Shown: in pieces, positions 9,500 through 17,879 of the stretch
Layout of the letters: every line of letters starts with the position of its first letter
How positions within the stretch are numbered: position 1 is the stretch's first letter
NCBI RefSeq assembly: GCF_029242675.1
Contig: NZ_JAQWTM010000007.1
Location: 1-38,407 of the forward strand
From: Flavobacterium sp.
Lineage (GTDB): Bacteria > Bacteroidota > Bacteroidia > Flavobacteriales > Flavobacteriaceae
Direction of reading: 5' to 3'
DNA length: 38,407 bases
The notes under the pieces: model-generated
The model's input: only the letters and a program-made list of their open reading frames with translations
Databases searched by the model: none
Told to the model about the DNA's origin: nothing
Translations under genes and position numbers: made by a program

Positions 9500-11347
9500 T
9501 TATTCCACAGTCACTGATTTTGCTAAGTTTCTTGGCTGGTCTACGTTACAACCTCTCAACACTGCTATGTGATACGACAACAACTGTAAAGGTATGGTTG
9601 TGATTAATGGCGACAATGCATCAGAAGTCTCTGGGATTTCAATCACATAATCTGCTAATTCTCTAACCTGAGTATCTCCTTTTGTAACAACAGCTATTAT
9701 TCGACCGCTTCGCGATTTAATTTCTTGAATATTACTTACGATTTTATCATAATGACCCATTTTTGGGGCAATTACAACAACAGGCATGCTTTCGTCAATC
9801 AAAGCAATTGGACCATGTTTCATTTCTGCAGCTGGATAGCCTTCGGCATGAATATATGATATTTCTTTTAACTTTAACGCTCCTTCTAAGGCTACTGGAA
9901 AGTTATAGCCTCGACCTAAATACAAACAATTTGGCGCATCTTTAAAAGTAGCGGCAATTTCTTTAGTTATATCATTAGTTTCTAAAGCTTCTTTTACCTT
10001 TTCAGGAATTAAATCTAATTCTTGTAAGTACATGTGGAAATCAGATTGCGACAATGTTCCTTTAGCCTTAGCTAAACGCAATGCAATCATCGTTAAGACT
10101 GTAATTTGTGTTGTAAATGCTTTCGTTGAAGCCACCCCAATCTCCGGACCTGCATGTGTGTATGCACCTGCGTGAGTTTCTCTTGATATAGAAGACCCAA
10201 CGACATTACATACTCCAAAAACAAAAGCACCGTTTTCTTTAGCTAATTTAATAGCCGCCATGGTATCAGCAGTCTCTCCTGACTGAGATATGGCAATAAC
10301 AACATCTTTACTATTTATAATAGGGTTTCTATATCGGAATTCAGATGCGTATTCAACCTCTACAGGAATTCTTGTAAACTCTTCAAAAACATACTCCGCT
10401 ACTAATCCAGCATGCCATGAAGTACCGCAAGCCACAATAATAATTCGGTCAGCATTAAGGAATTTTTCCAGATTGTCCTCAACACCTGCCATTTGAACAA
10501 TTCCTTTATTAGCATGCAATCTACCTCTATAGGTATCTTTTATGACACTTGGTTGCTCGTAGATTTCTTTTAACATAAAGTGGTCGTAACCTCCTTTTTC
10601 AATTTGCTCCAAGTTCATTTGAAGTTCTTGAATATAAGGATCAACTAGAGAGTCGTCTTTTATGTTTCTAACCTTCATCGATTTATGTAAACGGATAATT
10701 GCCATTTCACCATCTTCTAAATATACCGCATTCGAGGTATACTCTATAAAAGGAGATGCGTCAGAAGCAACAAAATACTCTCCTTCTCCAATTCCTATAG
10801 CTAAGGGACTACCTAAACGAGCAGCCACTAGTTCGTCAGGGTTTTTTTTATCAAAAACAGCAATTGCGTAAGCACCTACTACTTGATTCAAAGCAATTTG
10901 AACCGCTTTACCTAACTTTGTTCCTTCTTGTTTTTGAATTTCTTCAATAAGATTAACTAAAACTTCCGTGTCAGTATCTGAATGAAAGATATACCCCCTC
11001 TTCATCAACTCTTCTTTCAACGGAGCATAATTTTCAATAATACCATTGTGTATAATAACCAAATCTCCTGAATTAGAAAAATGTGGGTGCGAATTAACGT
11101 CATTTGGAACACCATGAGTAGCCCATCTTGTATGACCAATACCAATCGTACCATTCATAGCTACTTCCTTAATGGCTTTCTCCTCTAAATCAGCAACTTT
11201 CCCTTTTGTCTTACAAAGTTTTATTGCGTTGCCATCATACACCATTACTCCCGCACTGTCGTATCCTCTATACTCTAAACGCTTTAGCCCTTTTATAACA
11301 ATAGGATATGCTTCTCTATATCCGATATATCCAACTATTCCACACAT
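9500..11347 (-). CDS. glmS: Glutamine-fructose-6-phosphate aminotransferase (isomerizing)
   Basis: A 615-residue enzyme of full length that makes glucosamine-6-phosphate from fructose-6-phosphate and glutamine, the first committed step to UDP-GlcNAc for peptidoglycan and lipopolysaccharide. The N-terminal amidotransferase domain begins MCGIVGYIGYREAYP with the catalytic Cys2 and holds the LEYRGYDSAG signature. Two SIS sugar-phosphate domains follow (ACGTSWHAG near residue 308 and LYLGRGYNFPVALEGALKLKE), and it ends LAKSVTVE like other GlmS proteins. The start is fixed because Cys2 must become N-terminal. It begins 3 bases after the DUF4270 stop, so it is tightly coupled to that gene. No glmS ribozyme is expected or seen in the tiny gap. 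Confidence 0.98.
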   Translation of the reverse strand: MCGIVGYIGYREAYPIVIKGLKRLEYRGYDSAGVMVYDGNAIKLCKTKGKVADLEEKAIKEVAMNGTIGIGHTRWATHGVPNDVNSHPHFSNSGDLVIIHNGIIENYAPLKEELMKRGYIFHSDTDTEVLVNLIEEIQKQEGTKLGKAVQIALNQVVGAYAIAVFDKKNPDELVAARLGSPLAIGIGEGEYFVASDASPFIEYTSNAVYLEDGEMAIIRLHKSMKVRNIKDDSLVDPYIQELQMNLEQIEKGGYDHFMLKEIYEQPSVIKDTYRGRLHANKGIVQMAGVEDNLEKFLNADRIIIVACGTSWHAGLVAEYVFEEFTRIPVEVEYASEFRYRNPIINSKDVVIAISQSGETADTMAAIKLAKENGAFVFGVCNVVGSSISRETHAGAYTHAGPEIGVASTKAFTTQITVLTMIALRLAKAKGTLSQSDFHMYLQELDLIPEKVKEALETNDITKEIAATFKDAPNCLYLGRGYNFPVALEGALKLKEISYIHAEGYPAAEMKHGPIALIDESMPVVVIAPKMGHYDKIVSNIQEIKSRSGRIIAVVTKGDTQVRELADYVIEIPETSDALSPLITTIPLQLLSYHIAVLRGCNVDQPRNLAKSVTVE

Positions 11348-11350
11348 ATT

Positions 11351-12991
11351 TTAATTATTAGATTTAGTGTAATAAATTTCTAACTTCAATTTTTTAGCTT
11401 CATCAGCTACATTATTACCATACAAGACTGTCCCTAATGGCGTAATTACAGAAGCTCTTGGTGCCTTTGAAAAAAGTGGCTTAGCTGTACGCAAACTAGC
11501 AGAAGTAGAATTATTAATATCCCCTGTCACTACAAGTCCTAATTTCACGTTAGTTGAATCAGCATTTTTAATTAAATTTCGTATCTGATTGGTTAACCTC
11601 ACTTTGTAAGTTTGACCCCGTCCATCAGTAACAGCCTCTTTTTTAATAAAACCGCTGTAAATAAATTTACCATTTTGGGCTTTTGTACCTGAAGTACCAT
11701 CAACTTTATAATCAAGTATTGATTGACTATGGGTTAAATCGTATAAATACACTCTATTTGGTTCTTTAGCTCCAGCCATTGCGGCGGCATCGATATGAAA
11801 AACTAAATTTGCTTCGTTAATTAGCAACTTCTTACCGTCTGCAGGATATCTTAAATCATCTAGTTCATCGCTAACACCATTTGGTACATTAGTAGGATTT
11901 CCATTTGAGTCAAATCCACGCACATCGGTTTTACTAAAAAGTTCAATAACAGCTAGCGATCCTTCGCCTCCTTTTAAATGTAATTTAGCATCACCAGTGG
12001 TTGCATTCGAGGAAGCAAACACATTACTATAAGATGCGCTATCCGTATCATTTAATAAATTTACAGTAGTACCCGTTAAATTAATTACAATAGATTTATC
12101 TAAACGAACAATAGGATCACCAGCTTTAACGGGATCAGTAGAATCCTCCTTGTAATTAATAGTGATTTTTCCAGCAGCAAAATTTAACATTGCCATCTGA
12201 CTTTCTACACCGCTAATTTTTTCTACTTTGAAATACAATCCTCTAAAATAATTTCTAAAAACATCATTAGTAGCTAAATTTCCTGAAGCTGCTGCATCAA
12301 TTATATTAGTCTTAAAAAAAGTCTTATTTAAATTTAGACGCATTCCAGGAGCGGTACGTGTTACGGTTTCTTTGGTATCAACAATTTTAGTCTCTCTGTA
12401 CTCTTCAGGACTAAAAAAGAAGGCTTCATTTTGGGCTGGATCCATATCATCATTCAATCGATTCCCTATTTTATTTGCATCAAAAATTGAATTTTGATCG
12501 GTATAATACTTCTGTGCCTGAAAAGAATTGTTGGGGTCTAATCTTTGCATGGCAAAACCCGACTCATAAACACTTAATTTAATTTTACCACCACCATAAA
12601 TAGAATCTAAAGTATAAGTATTATTACCAGTTGAAGCTTCAGTTGATTTCAACGTACTAAAGTAGGGTATTGTTAAAACAACACTTTCAATGACGGGATT
12701 AACTCCAATTGTTGGCTTAACAGCTTCTAAGGTTACCTGAGTTGCGAAGTTAGCAGTCGTGGTTCCAAACGGACCATTACTATAAACGCCTAACGCATTT
12801 ACTGGCAAATTACTGGACTCTATAGGTCCAATTTTTTGATTGTATGCAACCACTTGCGAGGTATATTTGCTTAAATCGAAATTATTACCACCAATTAAAT
12901 CACCACCGATGGAGTTGTAATCCTTATCACAAGAATTTAAAAAAAGACCCGTTGCGACTAGAAGAATTGTCTTAAAAAATTTAGTATACAT
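11351..12991 (-). CDS. DUF4270-family lipoprotein
   Basis: A 546-residue lipoprotein with lipobox LFLNSC near residue 21. The N-terminal region SIGGDLIGGNNFDL and the strands that follow (VVAYNQKIGPIESSNLPVNALGVY) match my memory of DUF4270, a family of large beta-rich Bacteroidota surface or periplasmic lipoproteins of unknown function. The body is beta-rich without long helices. It sits between the glycogen-synthase-like gene (20 bases upstream) and glmS (3 bases downstream), an order I recall as common in flavobacteria, so the three are likely co-transcribed. A link to envelope sugar metabolism is only inference from context. Confidence 0.8.
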   Translation of the reverse strand: MYTKFFKTILLVATGLFLNSCDKDYNSIGGDLIGGNNFDLSKYTSQVVAYNQKIGPIESSNLPVNALGVYSNGPFGTTTANFATQVTLEAVKPTIGVNPVIESVVLTIPYFSTLKSTEASTGNNTYTLDSIYGGGKIKLSVYESGFAMQRLDPNNSFQAQKYYTDQNSIFDANKIGNRLNDDMDPAQNEAFFFSPEEYRETKIVDTKETVTRTAPGMRLNLNKTFFKTNIIDAAASGNLATNDVFRNYFRGLYFKVEKISGVESQMAMLNFAAGKITINYKEDSTDPVKAGDPIVRLDKSIVINLTGTTVNLLNDTDSASYSNVFASSNATTGDAKLHLKGGEGSLAVIELFSKTDVRGFDSNGNPTNVPNGVSDELDDLRYPADGKKLLINEANLVFHIDAAAMAGAKEPNRVYLYDLTHSQSILDYKVDGTSGTKAQNGKFIYSGFIKKEAVTDGRGQTYKVRLTNQIRNLIKNADSTNVKLGLVVTGDINNSTSASLRTAKPLFSKAPRASVITPLGTVLYGNNVADEAKKLKLEIYYTKSNN

Positions 12992-13011
12992 ACTGGAAAT
13001 AAAAGTTAATT

Positions 13012-13815
13012 TTAAAGCATTTCATTATAAAAAACAGTGTACGCCTCAGCGAAAGTGTCTTTAGGGACGAAAGGTAAAAAAGGTTTTCCTGAAGACTCTA
13101 TAAATTTTGTTAAACTTGCAGAAAGTCCTTCAGAGGCTATTATAACTGCATCAGAATGATTAATAGTAGACTTCATTATACTGTCATAGTCAGGAGTGGC
13201 AATGTATGGAACCACTTCTTCTGGAATACCATCTAACTTTATCTTATTTATCATTTCTACATCTAAAGTTCCTTCAAATGATTGACTGTAAACAGAAGTT
13301 ACGATTTTAGTATCCGAAAATAAAGCTTCGTTTTTATAAAAATGCTTCATGTATATTGGAAGCATAGCTGCCATCCATCCATGAACGTGTATAATATCAG
13401 GAACCCAATTTAATTTCTTAACTGTTTCAACCACACCCTTTGCAAAAAAGATGGCACGCTCATCATTATCAGGATACATTACCCCGTCTTCATCAGCGAA
13501 TGTAGCTTTTCGTTTGAAATACTCATCGTTATCAATAAAATACACCTGAATTCTTTCCTTAGGTATCGATGCTACCTTAATAATTAAAGGCATATCTAAA
13601 TCATTTACAACCAAATTCATACCCGAAAGTCGTATTACCTCATGTAATTGATGTCTTCTTTCATTTATGTTTCCATATCTAGGCATAAAAATTCTAATTT
13701 GTCCGCCTTGATCATTTACCATCTTAGGCACGTCATAAGACATTAGAGAAACTTCATTTTCAGCCAAGTAAGGCACCACCTCAGATGATACATATAATAT
13801 CCTCTTATCTTTCAT
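13012..13815 (-). CDS. Glycogen/starch-synthase-like protein, GT5 N-terminal domain only
   Basis: A 267-residue protein resembling only the N-terminal Rossmann half of GT5 glycogen synthase (GlgA, about 480 residues). Landmarks are VSSEVVPYL at the start, IRIFMPRYG, DNDERAIFFAKG and PDIIHVHGWMAAMLPIYMK. The KTGGL-type loop that binds ADP-glucose in GlgA is replaced by LAENEVSLMSY, and the C-terminal half with the second part of the nucleotide-sugar site is absent. It is therefore unlikely to make glycogen; annotations as 'glycogen synthase' should be treated with care. The gene ends cleanly, so this is not a recent truncation. It heads the minus-strand unit with DUF4270 and glmS and is divergent from panC. 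Confidence 0.82.
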   Translation of the reverse strand: MKDKRILYVSSEVVPYLAENEVSLMSYDVPKMVNDQGGQIRIFMPRYGNINERRHQLHEVIRLSGMNLVVNDLDMPLIIKVASIPKERIQVYFIDNDEYFKRKATFADEDGVMYPDNDERAIFFAKGVVETVKKLNWVPDIIHVHGWMAAMLPIYMKHFYKNEALFSDTKIVTSVYSQSFEGTLDVEMINKIKLDGIPEEVVPYIATPDYDSIMKSTINHSDAVIIASEGLSASLTKFIESSGKPFLPFVPKDTFAEAYTVFYNEML

Positions 13816-13853
13816 ATTGTAATTTACTTAATTCATTGGTAATAAAAACCACG

Positions 13854-13861
13854 CAAAATTA
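13854..13861 (-). promoter_or_regulatory. Possible -7 box for the glycogen-synthase-like/DUF4270/glmS unit
   Basis: Minus-strand TAATTTTG (13861-13854) matches TAnnTTTG and lies 39 bases upstream of the first gene. No convincing TTG -33 box is found at the expected distance, so this is a tentative call. Confidence 0.35.
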
Positions 13862-13892
13862 CAAAAATTTATGCAGTTATTAACTAATATAT

Positions 13893-13900
13893 TATGTTTG
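13893..13900 (+). promoter_or_regulatory. Probable -7 box for panC-panD
   Basis: TATGTTTG matches TAnnTTTG. It includes the ATG at 13894 that opens the longest panC frame, which argues that this ATG is upstream of or at the transcription start and is not used. The -33 box is weak. Confidence 0.45.
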
Positions 13901-13917
13901 CAGTCAATTTTAATAAA

Positions 13918-14772
13918 ATGACCATGCCTGTTTTCTACGGAAAAGTAGCTTTGATAGACTTTTTAAACACTATTAAACCTCTTCGTTCTACTGTTGGTTT
14001 TGTACCTACGATGGGTGCACTACACGACGGACACCTATCGTTAATGCAACGATCACAGGCAGAAAACGCAATAACTGTTGTTAGTATTTTTGTGAATCCA
14101 ACTCAGTTCAATAATCCTGAAGACCTTTTAAAATACCCTCGAACATTAGAGCAAGATGTAGAAAAAATAGCTGCTTTAAATCCGGATATCTTAATTTACG
14201 CACCATCAGTTGAAGATGTCTATGAAGGAAAAATACTATCCCAACCATTTAATTTTGACGGTTTAGAAAATCAAATGGAAGGTAAGTTCCGACCAGGTCA
14301 TTTTGACGGCGTAGGCACCATTGTTAAAAGACTGTTCGAAATCGTGAATCCCACTACCGCTTATTTTGGCGAAAAAGACTATCAGCAACTATTAATAGTG
14401 GAAAAAATGGTAGAAAAAGCCCAATTAACCGTAAAAGTAATTGGTTGTCCTATTCACCGAGAAGCAAACGGATTAGCCATGAGTTCTCGAAACGAGCGCT
14501 TATCAAAATCCGAGCGAGAGGAAGCTAAAATAATCTTTGAAATTTTGACAGAAGCAAAAGAAAAATTCAAAAATACAACAGCTGAAGAAGTATCGCTTTG
14601 GGTAACCGAAACATTTAAAACGAATAAAATGTTCGAATTAGAATATTTTCAAATCGCAGATGCACACACTTTACTACCCTGCGAAAACAAAATAGCAAAT
14701 CAAAAATACCGCGCTTTTATAGCTGTTCTTGTCAATAATATTCGATTGATTGATACCATTTCATTAAATTAA
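13918..14772 (+). CDS. panC: Pantothenate synthetase (pantoate-beta-alanine ligase)
   Basis: Joins pantoate and beta-alanine with ATP to give pantothenate, the precursor of coenzyme A. Motifs: the adenylate-binding [15 protein letters not shown] (HIGH-like), [33 protein letters not shown], and the KMSKS-like [10 protein letters not shown]. The longest frame opens at 13894, but that ATG lies inside a promoter-like TATGTTTG and adds eight residues not usual for the family. I prefer 13918 (or the ATG two codons later), which gives about 284 residues. It is followed 14 bases later by panD, which makes the beta-alanine it uses; together they form a small biosynthetic operon divergent from the glycogen-synthase-like gene. 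Confidence 0.95.
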   Translation: MTMPVFYGKVALIDFLNTIKPLRSTVGFVPTMGALHDGHLSLMQRSQAENAITVVSIFVNPTQFNNPEDLLKYPRTLEQDVEKIAALNPDILIYAPSVEDVYEGKILSQPFNFDGLENQMEGKFRPGHFDGVGTIVKRLFEIVNPTTAYFGEKDYQQLLIVEKMVEKAQLTVKVIGCPIHREANGLAMSSRNERLSKSEREEAKIIFEILTEAKEKFKNTTAEEVSLWVTETFKTNKMFELEYFQIADAHTLLPCENKIANQKYRAFIAVLVNNIRLIDTISLN

Positions 14773-14786
14773 TTTACTTTTGTAGC

Positions 14787-15137
14787 ATGCAAATTCAAGT
14801 TTTAAAATCAAAAATTCATCGCGTAAAAGTTACGGGTGCCGATTTAAATTACATTGGTAGTATTACCATTGACGAAAATATATTAGAAGCTTCTAATATC
14901 ATCGAAGGAGAAAAAGTTTCAATTGTAAACATCAATAATGGAGAACGTTTTGACACCTACGCAATTAAAGGCGAGAAAAATTCTGGTACGATTACCTTAA
15001 ATGGTCCTGCCGCTAGAAAAGTTCAAAAAGATGATATCATTATTATTATCTCCTACGCCAGCATGGATTTTGAAGAAGCAAAAACTTTCAAGCCATGGAT
15101 TATTTTCCCAAACGAAAACGATAATTCTTTAACCTAA
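14787..15137 (+). CDS. panD: Aspartate 1-decarboxylase, pyruvoyl-dependent
   Basis: A 116-residue proenzyme that decarboxylates aspartate to beta-alanine for pantothenate synthesis. The self-cleavage site Gly24-Ser25 is intact in YIGSITID; Ser25 becomes the pyruvoyl cofactor. The catalytic helpers Tyr ([10 protein letters not shown]) and the Asn-Gly-Ala-Ala loop ([10 protein letters not shown]) are present. It is the usual length and is co-transcribed with panC upstream. A terminator hairpin follows at about 15160. Confidence 0.97.
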   Translation: MQIQVLKSKIHRVKVTGADLNYIGSITIDENILEASNIIEGEKVSIVNINNGERFDTYAIKGEKNSGTITLNGPAARKVQKDDIIIIISYASMDFEEAKTFKPWIIFPNENDNSLT

Positions 15138-15159
15138 AGAATTGCAACTATAGTTATCT

Positions 15160-15195
15160 TGCTCCAATATACAGTCGTATGTTGGAGCATTTTTT
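15160..15195 (+). terminator. Terminator of panC-panD
   Basis: An 8-bp stem tgctccaa (15160-15167) / ttggagca (15182-15189) with a 14-base loop and a following run of T. Confidence 0.75.
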
Positions 15196-15237
15196 GTTTA
15201 AACCAGACATCCTTTAACGCTTGGAAATAATGGCTAG

Positions 15238-15269
15238 TTGTTTATTTTAGAAAATAAATAAGTATCTTG
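15238..15269 (+). promoter_or_regulatory. Possible promoter for the hydrolase-like/radA unit
   Basis: TTG at 15238-15240 is followed 22 bases later by TATCTTG (15263-15269), one base short of the TAnnTTTG consensus. The next gene starts 44 bases downstream. Confidence 0.35.
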
Positions 15270-15313
15270 CTGTACTATTATAGCCCTACTAAACCCCAAA
15301 AAACAGTACTACT

Positions 15314-16462
15314 ATGAAACACAGCCTACTCTTACTTTTTTTTTCGCTTTCAATGTTTGCACAAAAGAGCGTTGAATCATTTGACTCTAAAAAACTTGGA
15401 GAAAAACGACAAATTACTATTGGTTTGCCTGCCTCCTATGAAAACAATACTTCCAAAAGATATCCAATCCTGATTTTATTCGACGGCGAGTACTTATTTG
15501 ATCCCTTTTACGGTGCTTTGAATTATGGTGCCTATTGGGATGATTTGCCAGAAACGATTATCATTGGCATAAGCCAAAATCGAAATAACGAAAGAGAAGA
15601 AGATTGTGCTTTTGACCCAACCGAAGGTTTACCTACTAGAAGAGCATCGCAGTTTTTTGAATTTATTGGCGGGGAATTAATGCCCTATATTGAACAAAAA
15701 TACCGTGTAGCTCCCTTTAGAATAATTGCCGGACATGATACAACAGCTGGATTTTTAAACTTTTATCTCTTGAAAGAAAATCCTTTATTCAACGCTTACA
15801 TATCCTTAAGCCCAGAGCTGGCGCCCGGAATAAATGATCAAATTACGTCGAGCTTAACCAATACCAAAAAACAGCTTTTTTACTATCAATCCTCAGCTGA
15901 TGGGGACATTAGACAACTTCGCGAACCGGTTGAGCAATTGGATAAAAGTCTAAAAGCAATCACTAATCCATTAGTAGATTATAAATACAGTTCATTCTCA
16001 AATGCGTCTCACTATTCCCTTGTTCTTTATTCGATTCCCGAAGCACTTTATCAAATATTTGGTTCTTATAAACCAATTTCTTCAACCGAATTTACCGAAA
16101 AAATTGTCGTATTAAAAAGCGGTTACGTAGATTACTTAACCACAAAGTACACCTTAATTGAAAATAAATTAGGACTAAAAATTCCGGTACGAATCAACGA
16201 TTTCAAGGCAATCGAAGCCGCTATCTTAAAAAACAAAGCATACGATGAGTTAGACAAACTCGCTGATCTTGCTAATAAAAACTATCCCAAATCCATGTTG
16301 GCTTCGTACGAACTTGGACTTATGTACGAAAAGCAAGGCGATGCTAAAAAGGCAGCAGCGAAGTACCAGCGCGCCTCTCAATTAGAGGAAATAGGTGATT
16401 TAACCAAAGAGATGATGTACAACAAATATGATGACATGAAAGGTCAAACTATCAAAAAATAA
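15314..16462 (+). CDS. Secreted alpha/beta-hydrolase-fold protein with Asp in place of the nucleophile Ser, and a C-terminal TPR
   Basis: A 382-residue protein with a signal peptide (SLSMFAQ, cleaved near residue 17). Residues about 25-250 match the putative esterase/enterochelin-esterase-like alpha/beta hydrolases: the oxyanion strand YPILILFDGEYLF, the conserved IIIGISQN, and the elbow strand FRIIAGHDTTAGF. In active relatives the elbow reads G-H-S-x-G-G; here Ser is replaced by Asp142 (codon GAT at 15737-15739), while a His candidate remains in ASHYSLVLY (His233). It is probably a non-hydrolytic or altered enzyme. A TPR unit (MLASYELGLMYEKQGDAKKA) closes the protein, suggesting binding to a partner. 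Its stop overlaps the radA start (TAATG), so the two genes are coupled although functionally unrelated. Confidence 0.78.
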   Translation: MKHSLLLLFFSLSMFAQKSVESFDSKKLGEKRQITIGLPASYENNTSKRYPILILFDGEYLFDPFYGALNYGAYWDDLPETIIIGISQNRNNEREEDCAFDPTEGLPTRRASQFFEFIGGELMPYIEQKYRVAPFRIIAGHDTTAGFLNFYLLKENPLFNAYISLSPELAPGINDQITSSLTNTKKQLFYYQSSADGDIRQLREPVEQLDKSLKAITNPLVDYKYSSFSNASHYSLVLYSIPEALYQIFGSYKPISSTEFTEKIVVLKSGYVDYLTTKYTLIENKLGLKIPVRINDFKAIEAAILKNKAYDELDKLADLANKNYPKSMLASYELGLMYEKQGDAKKAAAKYQRASQLEEIGDLTKEMMYNKYDDMKGQTIKK

Positions 16463-17823
16463 TGGCAAAAGTAAAAACCACCTTTTTCTGTCAAAGTTGC
16501 GGTACCTCCTATGCCAAATGGCAAGGACAATGCAATGCTTGCAAAGAATGGAATACCATTGCTGAAGAAATTATTCAGAAGCAAGAAAAAGTCGCTTGGA
16601 AAAGCGAACCAACACCTTCAAGTCGTGCTCCAAAACCCTTGAAAATTACCGAAATTGATGCGACAGAAGAAATTCGAATGGACACTACTGACGGTGAGTT
16701 AAACCGTGTTTTAGGAGGCGGAATTGTACCCGGATCGCTCATCCTGCTTGGTGGCGAACCCGGAATAGGAAAAAGCACTCTTTTACTTCAAATATCACTA
16801 AAACTGCCCTATAAAACGCTGTATGTTTCAGGAGAAGAGAGTCAAAAACAAATCAAAATGCGTGCGCAACGAATTACTCCTTCGAGTGATAATTGCTATA
16901 TTTTGACCGAAACGAAAACGCAAAATATTTTTAAACAAATCGAAGCCATTGAACCTGAGATTGTGATTATCGACTCTATCCAAACGCTTCACACGGATTA
17001 TATTGAATCCACTGCCGGCAGTATTTCTCAAATTAGGGAAACTACCGCTGAGCTGATAAAGTTTACCAAAGAAACCAATATTCCTGTTATATTAATTGGT
17101 CATATTACCAAAGACGGAACCATTGCTGGACCCAAAATACTGGAACACATGGTTGATACCGTGCTACAATTTGAAGGCGACCGAAATCATGTTTATCGAA
17201 TTCTAAGGTCTTTAAAAAACCGATTTGGCTCCACTGCTGAAATTGGCATCTATGAAATGCTAGGCAGCGGCTTGCGCGAAGTATCCAATCCTTCAGAAAT
17301 ACTAATTTCGCATAAAGATGAAGAGTTATCAGGAACAGCCATAGCGTCTACTTTAGAGGGAATGCGACCATTAATGCTGGAAATTCAAGCACTAGTGAGC
17401 ACGGCGGTTTATGGAACACCTCAGCGCAGTACGACCGGCTACAATGCCAAGAGATTAAATATGATTTTAGCTGTTCTTGAAAAAAGAGCTGGCTTTAGGC
17501 TTGGCGCCAAAGATGTGTTTCTAAATATAACCGGTGGAATCTCTGTAGACGATCCTGCCATCGACCTTGCCGTTGTAGCTGCTATTTTATCCTCAAACGA
17601 AGATATACCTGTAAATAAAGATTTTTGTTTCGCTGGCGAAGTAGGTCTTTCAGGGGAGATTCGTCCGGTAAACAGAGTGGACCAACGTATTCAGGAAGCA
17701 GAAAAGCTTGGTTTTTCGACCATTTTTGTATCAAAATACAATAAAATTGCGTTGAAAAATACGGGAATAAAAATAGAACTTGTCACTAAAATTGAAGATG
17801 TAGCCAGCATGCTTTTTGGATAA
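16462..17823 (+). CDS. radA: DNA repair protein RadA (branch-migrating RecA paralogue)
   Basis: A 453-residue protein of normal length that promotes branch migration of recombination intermediates together with RecA. All three parts are present: an N-terminal C4 zinc finger with Cys10, Cys13, Cys24 and Cys27; a RecA-like ATPase with Walker A GGEPGIGKST (about 97-106), Walker B VIIDSIQTL and the RadA-specific LKNRFGS motif; and a C-terminal Lon-protease-like domain (FLNITGGISVDDPAIDLAVV). The start ATG overlaps the stop of the hydrolase-like gene by one base. Confidence 0.97.
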   Translation: MAKVKTTFFCQSCGTSYAKWQGQCNACKEWNTIAEEIIQKQEKVAWKSEPTPSSRAPKPLKITEIDATEEIRMDTTDGELNRVLGGGIVPGSLILLGGEPGIGKSTLLLQISLKLPYKTLYVSGEESQKQIKMRAQRITPSSDNCYILTETKTQNIFKQIEAIEPEIVIIDSIQTLHTDYIESTAGSISQIRETTAELIKFTKETNIPVILIGHITKDGTIAGPKILEHMVDTVLQFEGDRNHVYRILRSLKNRFGSTAEIGIYEMLGSGLREVSNPSEILISHKDEELSGTAIASTLEGMRPLMLEIQALVSTAVYGTPQRSTTGYNAKRLNMILAVLEKRAGFRLGAKDVFLNITGGISVDDPAIDLAVVAAILSSNEDIPVNKDFCFAGEVGLSGEIRPVNRVDQRIQEAEKLGFSTIFVSKYNKIALKNTGIKIELVTKIEDVASMLFG

Positions 17824-17879
17824 ACGAGCTGTTAGTACTAGTAAAAAAGAGACTACTTTAGGCAAAAGAACCCTGATCA

